Origin: Sorangium sp025924095
Lineage (GTDB): Bacteria; Myxococcota_A; Polyangia; Polyangiales; Polyangiaceae
NCBI RefSeq assembly: GCF_051521505.1
Contig: NZ_CP150356.1
Coordinates: 1,240,001 to 1,304,000, forward strand
DNA length: 64,000 bases
Direction of reading: 5' to 3'
In this document: one piece after another, positions 61,401-64,000 of the stretch
Layout: each line of letters opens with the position of its first letter
Numbering within the stretch: the first letter of the stretch is position 1
The notes under the pieces: model-generated
Told to the model about the DNA's origin: nothing
What the model saw: only the letters and a program-made list of their open reading frames with translations
Database searches by the model: none
Program-made: the position numbers and the translations under genes

Positions 61401-64000
61401 GCGCGTCGGCGCCGGCAGTGAGCGCGCCGGAGCCCGTAGTGCGCGCGTCGGCCGCGGTGGTGCGCGCGCCGGAGCCCGCAGTGCGCGCGCCGGCCGCGGT
61501 GGTGCGCGCGCCGGAGCCCGCAGTGCGCGCGCCGGAGCCCGCAGTGCGCGCGCCGGAGCCCGCAGTGCGCGCGCCGGAGCCCGCAGTGCGCGCGTCGGAG
61601 CCCGCAGTGAGCGCGTCGGTGCCCGCAGTGAGCACGTCGGCGCCGGCAGTGCGCGCATCGCGGCCGGCCGTGAGCGCGTCGGTGCCCGTGGCGAGCGCGT
61701 CGTGGCTCGCCGCTTACCAGGAGGCGCAGCGCGCCACGGCAGAAGCCCACAGCGTGTACCAGCGCACGATGGCCGAGACCCACATCGCCTTCCTGCAGGC
61801 GGCCGAGGCCTCCTTCGCAGGGCTCGCCGCGCTCGCGACCGGCGCTTCGTACCCGGTCGCTGCCACGGTGGCGCCCGAGGCGTGGCCTGCGCCTGCGCTC
61901 CTCGCGCCGGTGCATCGAGGGCCGGTCTCGGAGGCGGCGCTGGGGCCCGCAGCGGCGCAGGCCCTGCACAACGGCGGGGGCAGAGGCAGCGCGATCCATG
62001 ACGGCCTGAACGGCACAGGCGGGCAGCATCACGCGGCGGTCGCAGTGCTGGCGTCCGCGGCGCCCGTCGCGGCAGCAAAGGCGGCGGTCGCGACGCCCGC
62101 GGCGCCGGCCGTGACAGCGAAGGCGGCGGTCGCGACGCCCGCGCCCGCGGCGCCGGCCGTGACAGCGAAGGCGGCGGTCGCGACGCCCGCGCCCGCGGCG
62201 CCGGCCGTGGCAGCGAAGGCGGCCGTCGCCGCCGCGCCGGGCGTCGATCTCGAGCGGATGGTCCTCGAGGTGGTCGCCGACAAGACGGGATACCCCGTCC
62301 CCATGCTCGGGATGCAGATGGAGCTGGAGAGCGATCTCGGGATCGACAGCATCAAGCGGGTGGAGATCCTGTCCTCGGTCCGGGACCGGACGCCCGGGCT
62401 GTCGGAGGTCGACGCCTCGGCGCTGGCGCAGCTGCGCACGCTCGGGCAGGTCGTCGACCACCTCCGCGCTTCGATGCCCGCCGCCGCACCGGCGGCCGGC
62501 GCCAGGCCGGCTGTGGCTGCTCCCGCCGCCGCAAAGGCGCCCGCAGCCGCAGCGCCGGCGGGCGCTGGCGCCGCGGCGCCCGCGGCGGCCGAGGTCGAGC
62601 GGATCGTGATGGCGGTCGTCGCCGAGACGACAGGCTACCCGGCCGAGATGCTCGGGCTGCAGATGGAGCTGGAGAGCGATCTCGGGATCGACAGCATCAA
62701 GCGGGTGGAGATCCTGTCGGCGGTGCGGGATCGCACGCCCGGGCTGTCGGAGGTCGACGCCTCGGCGCTGGCGCAGCTGCGCACGCTCGGCCAGGTCGTC
62801 GACCATCTCCGCGCCTCGCTGCCCGCCGCCGCGCCGGCGGCCAGCGCCAGGCCGGATGCCGTCGCTCCCGTCTCGGCAACGGCATCCGCCGGCGCTGCGG
62901 CGCCCGCGGCGGCCGAGGTCGAGCGGATCGTGATGGCGGTCGTCGCCGAGACGACAGGCTACCCGGCCGAGATGCTCGGGCTGCAGATGGAGCTGGAGAG
63001 CGACCTCGGGATCGACAGCATCAAGCGGGTGGAGATCCTGTCGGCGGTGCGGGATCGCACGCCCGGGCTGTCGGAGGTCGACGCCGCGGCGCTGGCGCAG
63101 CTGCGCACGCTCGGCCAGGTGGTCGACCACCTCCGCGCCTCGCTGCCCGCCGGGGCGCCGGCGGCCGCCGCCAGGCCGGCTGTCGCCGCCCCTGCGGCCA
63201 CGCCGGTCGTCGCTCCCGCCGCGGCGGCGCCCGCGGCATCCGACGTCGAGCGGGTCGTGATGGCGGTCGTCGCCGAGACGACAGGCTACCCGGCCGAGAT
63301 GCTCGGGCTGCAGATGGAGCTGGAGAGCGATCTCGGGATCGACAGCATCAAGCGGGTGGAGATCCTGTCGGCGGTGCGGGATCGCACGCCCGGGCTGTCG
63401 GAGGTCGACGCCGCGGCGCTGGCGCAGCTGCGCACGCTCGGCCAGGTGGTCGACCACCTCCGCGCCTCGCTGCCCGCAGCCGCGCCGGCCAGAGCTTCCG
63501 CCGCGGCGCCCGCAGCCGCGCCGGCCGGAGCTTCCGCCGCGGCGCCCGCGGCGGCCGAGGTCGAGCGGGTCGTGATGGCGGTCGTCGCCGAGACGACAGG
63601 CTACCCGGCCGAGATGCTCGGGCTGCAGATGGAGCTGGAGAGCGATCTCGGGATCGACAGCATCAAGCGGGTGGAGATCCTGTCGGCGGTGCGGGATCGC
63701 ACGCCCGGGCTGTCGGAGGTCGACGCCGCGGCGCTGGCGCAGCTGCGCACGCTCGGGCAGGTCGTCGACCACCTCCGCGCGAGCCTCGGCTCCGCCGCCG
63801 GCGACGCCCCGGCGACGGCCGCCGAGGCGCCGGCCGCCGCGCAGCTCGGCCGGTGGACGCTCGTCGAGGCGCCCGCGCCCGCCGCCGGTCTGGCGATGCC
63901 CGGCCTCTTCGACGCCGGCACCGTGGTGGTGACCGGCCACGACACGCTCGGCCCCGCGCTCGTCGCCGCCCTCGCGGCCCGCGGGATCGCCGCCGAGCAC
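58469..64000 (+). CDS. pfaA: PfaA-type PUFA synthase, KS-MAT-five ACPs-(KR), 3' end off window
   Basis: The first 1844 codons are visible. Ketosynthase at about 10-460: Cys210 in TDAACASSLSAM, His in VEAHGTGTKAGD, His in VKSQIGHTKAAAG. Malonyl-CoA acyltransferase at about 565-890: FLFPGQGSQYLAMG, Ser674 in GHSFGEIAAL, His in AFHSPLV. An Ala/Pro/Val linker with AVRAPEP repeats follows, then the PfaA-type YQRTMAETHIAFLQAAEASF segment. Five tandem ACPs have phosphopantetheine Ser1294, 1409, 1517, 1626 and 1731 in LGIDSIKRVEIL. The final residues (TVVVTGHDTLGPALVAALAA) begin the ketoreductase. In the myxobacterial pfa system a dehydratase and a third gene should follow beyond the window. The product would be a long-chain PUFA. 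Confidence 0.95.
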   Translation, partial: MHPSSSRIPPIAVVGVSAIFPGSLDAHGFWRDILAGTDLITDVPSTHWLIEDYYDPDPSAPDKTYAKRGAFLRDVPFDPLEWGVPPSIVPATDTTQLLALIVAKRVLEDAAQGQFESMSRERMSVILGVTSAQELLASMVSRIQRPVWARALRDLGYPEDEVKRACDRIAGSYVPWQESSFPGLLGNVVAGRIANRLDLGGTNCVTDAACASSLSAMSMAMNELALGQSDLVIAGGCDTMNDAFMYMCFSKTPALSKSGDCRPFSDKSDGTLLGEGIGMVALKRLDDAERDGDRVYAVIRGIGSSSDGRSKSVYAPVPEGQAKALRRTYAAAGYGAETVELVEAHGTGTKAGDAAEFEGLRAMFDESGRADRQWCALGSVKSQIGHTKAAAGAAGLFKAIMALHHKVLPPTIKIDKPNPKLEIEKTPFYLNTEARPWIRAGDHPRRASVSSFGFGGSNFHVALEEYTGPAPRAWRVRSSPAELVLLSADTPAALADRVRALAKAAETPESLRFLARESVLSFDASRPARLGLCATDEADLRKKLEQVAAHLGAKPEQALAAPLVHYASGEAPGQVAFLFPGQGSQYLAMGADVLLTFDAAREAWDAVAGVSIADAPLHEVVFPRPVFSDEDRAAQEARLRETRWAQPAIGATSLAHLALLGALGVRADALAGHSFGEIAALHAAGALSAADLLRVARRRGELMGAASSERGAMIAVPRAIDEVRAIGLGDVVVANHNGPKQVVLSGSVAAIEAAEKRLSGMGIQARRLDVAAAFHSPLVAEASAPFREFLAGIAVQAPGAPVYSNAEVEPYPGDGDAVRDRLARQLAEPVRFVEEIERMYAAGVRTFVEVGPGSVLTNLVGDILSGRPHRAVALDRKGKHGVTSLFEAVARLAVAGVPLDTRVLWDGFAAPVDPRALPKPKLALPINGSNYGKPYPPQGGAKELPKASAGRPAQETARAAVASASGPAGSASGPRSVGASAPAVSAPEPVVRASAAVVRAPEPAVRAPAAVVRAPEPAVRAPEPAVRAPEPAVRAPEPAVRASEPAVSASVPAVSTSAPAVRASRPAVSASVPVASASWLAAYQEAQRATAEAHSVYQRTMAETHIAFLQAAEASFAGLAALATGASYPVAATVAPEAWPAPALLAPVHRGPVSEAALGPAAAQALHNGGGRGSAIHDGLNGTGGQHHAAVAVLASAAPVAAAKAAVATPAAPAVTAKAAVATPAPAAPAVTAKAAVATPAPAAPAVAAKAAVAAAPGVDLERMVLEVVADKTGYPVPMLGMQMELESDLGIDSIKRVEILSSVRDRTPGLSEVDASALAQLRTLGQVVDHLRASMPAAAPAAGARPAVAAPAAAKAPAAAAPAGAGAAAPAAAEVERIVMAVVAETTGYPAEMLGLQMELESDLGIDSIKRVEILSAVRDRTPGLSEVDASALAQLRTLGQVVDHLRASLPAAAPAASARPDAVAPVSATASAGAAAPAAAEVERIVMAVVAETTGYPAEMLGLQMELESDLGIDSIKRVEILSAVRDRTPGLSEVDAAALAQLRTLGQVVDHLRASLPAGAPAAAARPAVAAPAATPVVAPAAAAPAASDVERVVMAVVAETTGYPAEMLGLQMELESDLGIDSIKRVEILSAVRDRTPGLSEVDAAALAQLRTLGQVVDHLRASLPAAAPARASAAAPAAAPAGASAAAPAAAEVERVVMAVVAETTGYPAEMLGLQMELESDLGIDSIKRVEILSAVRDRTPGLSEVDAAALAQLRTLGQVVDHLRASLGSAAGDAPATAAEAPAAAQLGRWTLVEAPAPAAGLAMPGLFDAGTVVVTGHDTLGPALVAALAARGIAAEH
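61511..61615. repeat. Five tandem 21-bp repeats in the pfaA linker
   Basis: Units of ccggagcccgcagtgcgcgcg at 61511, 61532, 61553 and 61574, and a diverged unit at 61595, encode AVRAPEP in phase. More degenerate units extend on both sides (about 61420-61690). They lie in the disordered linker after the acyltransferase. Confidence 0.85.
62254..63790. repeat. Five tandem acyl-carrier-protein repeats
   Basis: ACP serines lie at 62348, 62693, 63017, 63344 and 63659, giving spacings of 345, 324, 327 and 315 bp. ACP2 to ACP5 are almost identical in DNA over about 215 bp each, whereas ACP1 differs in several codons (for example DKTGYPVPMLGM against ETTGYPAEMLGL). Ala/Pro linkers vary. This suggests recent homogenisation by gene conversion or duplication. 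Confidence 0.92.

Noticed and set aside
62254..63790. Regularly spaced repeats as a CRISPR array
   Set aside because: The unit is over 300 bp and codes in phase for ACP domains.
56669..64000. Very long open frame on the minus strand opposite pfaD and pfaA
   Set aside because: It is Arg/His-rich with no domain similarity. It mirrors the strong third-position GC bias of the real plus-strand genes, which have complete catalytic motifs.
1..64000. tRNA, rRNA, insertion sequence or phage genes
   Set aside because: Nothing resembling tRNA cloverleafs, rRNA, transposases, integrases or terminal inverted repeats with target duplications was found by reading.

Overview
The window is very GC-rich (judged by eye) and packed with serine/threonine kinase-ATPase-GAF hybrids, CheA-like kinases, lipoproteins and a pfaD-pfaA polyunsaturated fatty acid (PUFA) synthase start. 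This points to a myxobacterium, most likely a Sorangium-like member of the Polyangiales. The assignment is inference; there is no rRNA gene in the window. I see no tRNA, CRISPR array, insertion sequence or phage.

Layout. 1-4.7 kb: a giant Ser/Thr kinase-AAA-GAF-histidine kinase cut by the left edge. 5-8.4 kb: a GMC/cholesterol-oxidase-like flavoenzyme and a beta-helix lipoprotein. 8.4-14.7 kb (minus): an AgmX/PglI-like lipoprotein, an OmpR-type two-component pair sharing ATGA, and a Tat-exported PhoD phosphatase. 15 kb: a CheX-like gene followed by a 125-bp palindromic repeat. 16.1-18.7 kb (minus): a three-gene unit of Gly-rich lipoprotein, PstS-like protein and O/P-type porin with a terminator. 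19-22.8 kb: a CheA-like kinase, CheX-like phosphatase and CheY. 23-25.5 kb: a carotenoid oxygenase and divergent TetR regulator around two near-identical operators. 25.9-31 kb: a second giant kinase-AAA-GAF protein that ends in a STAS domain.

31.4-34.8 kb: a ricin-thaumatin lipoprotein and a GH26 mannanase-like lipoprotein, both secreted carbohydrate-active or wall-targeting. 35.4-36.6 kb: three small unknown genes. 37-43.2 kb: a desaturase, transglutaminase-like protein, ferredoxin-MBL fusion, polytopic membrane protein and PAS-PAS-STAS protein. 43.4-55.2 kb (minus): an envelope-sensing block. Two sugar-binding lipoproteins without ABC partners flank an overlapping operon of CHASE8-like CheA kinase, receiver, YfiR, TonB-dependent receptor and lipoprotein; beside it lies a hybrid kinase with two transmitter cores. 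55.6-56.3 kb: an SDR followed by the second copy of the 125-bp repeat. 56.8-64 kb: pfaD and the first 1844 codons of pfaA (KS-MAT-five ACPs, entering the KR).

The window is dominated by signal transduction from envelope to cytoplasm, mixed with secreted hydrolases and lipid biosynthesis. The least ordinary items are the 125-bp dispersed palindrome whose two copies show compensatory changes, and the YfiR/CHASE8 operon in which a CheA-like output seems to replace the usual diguanylate cyclase.
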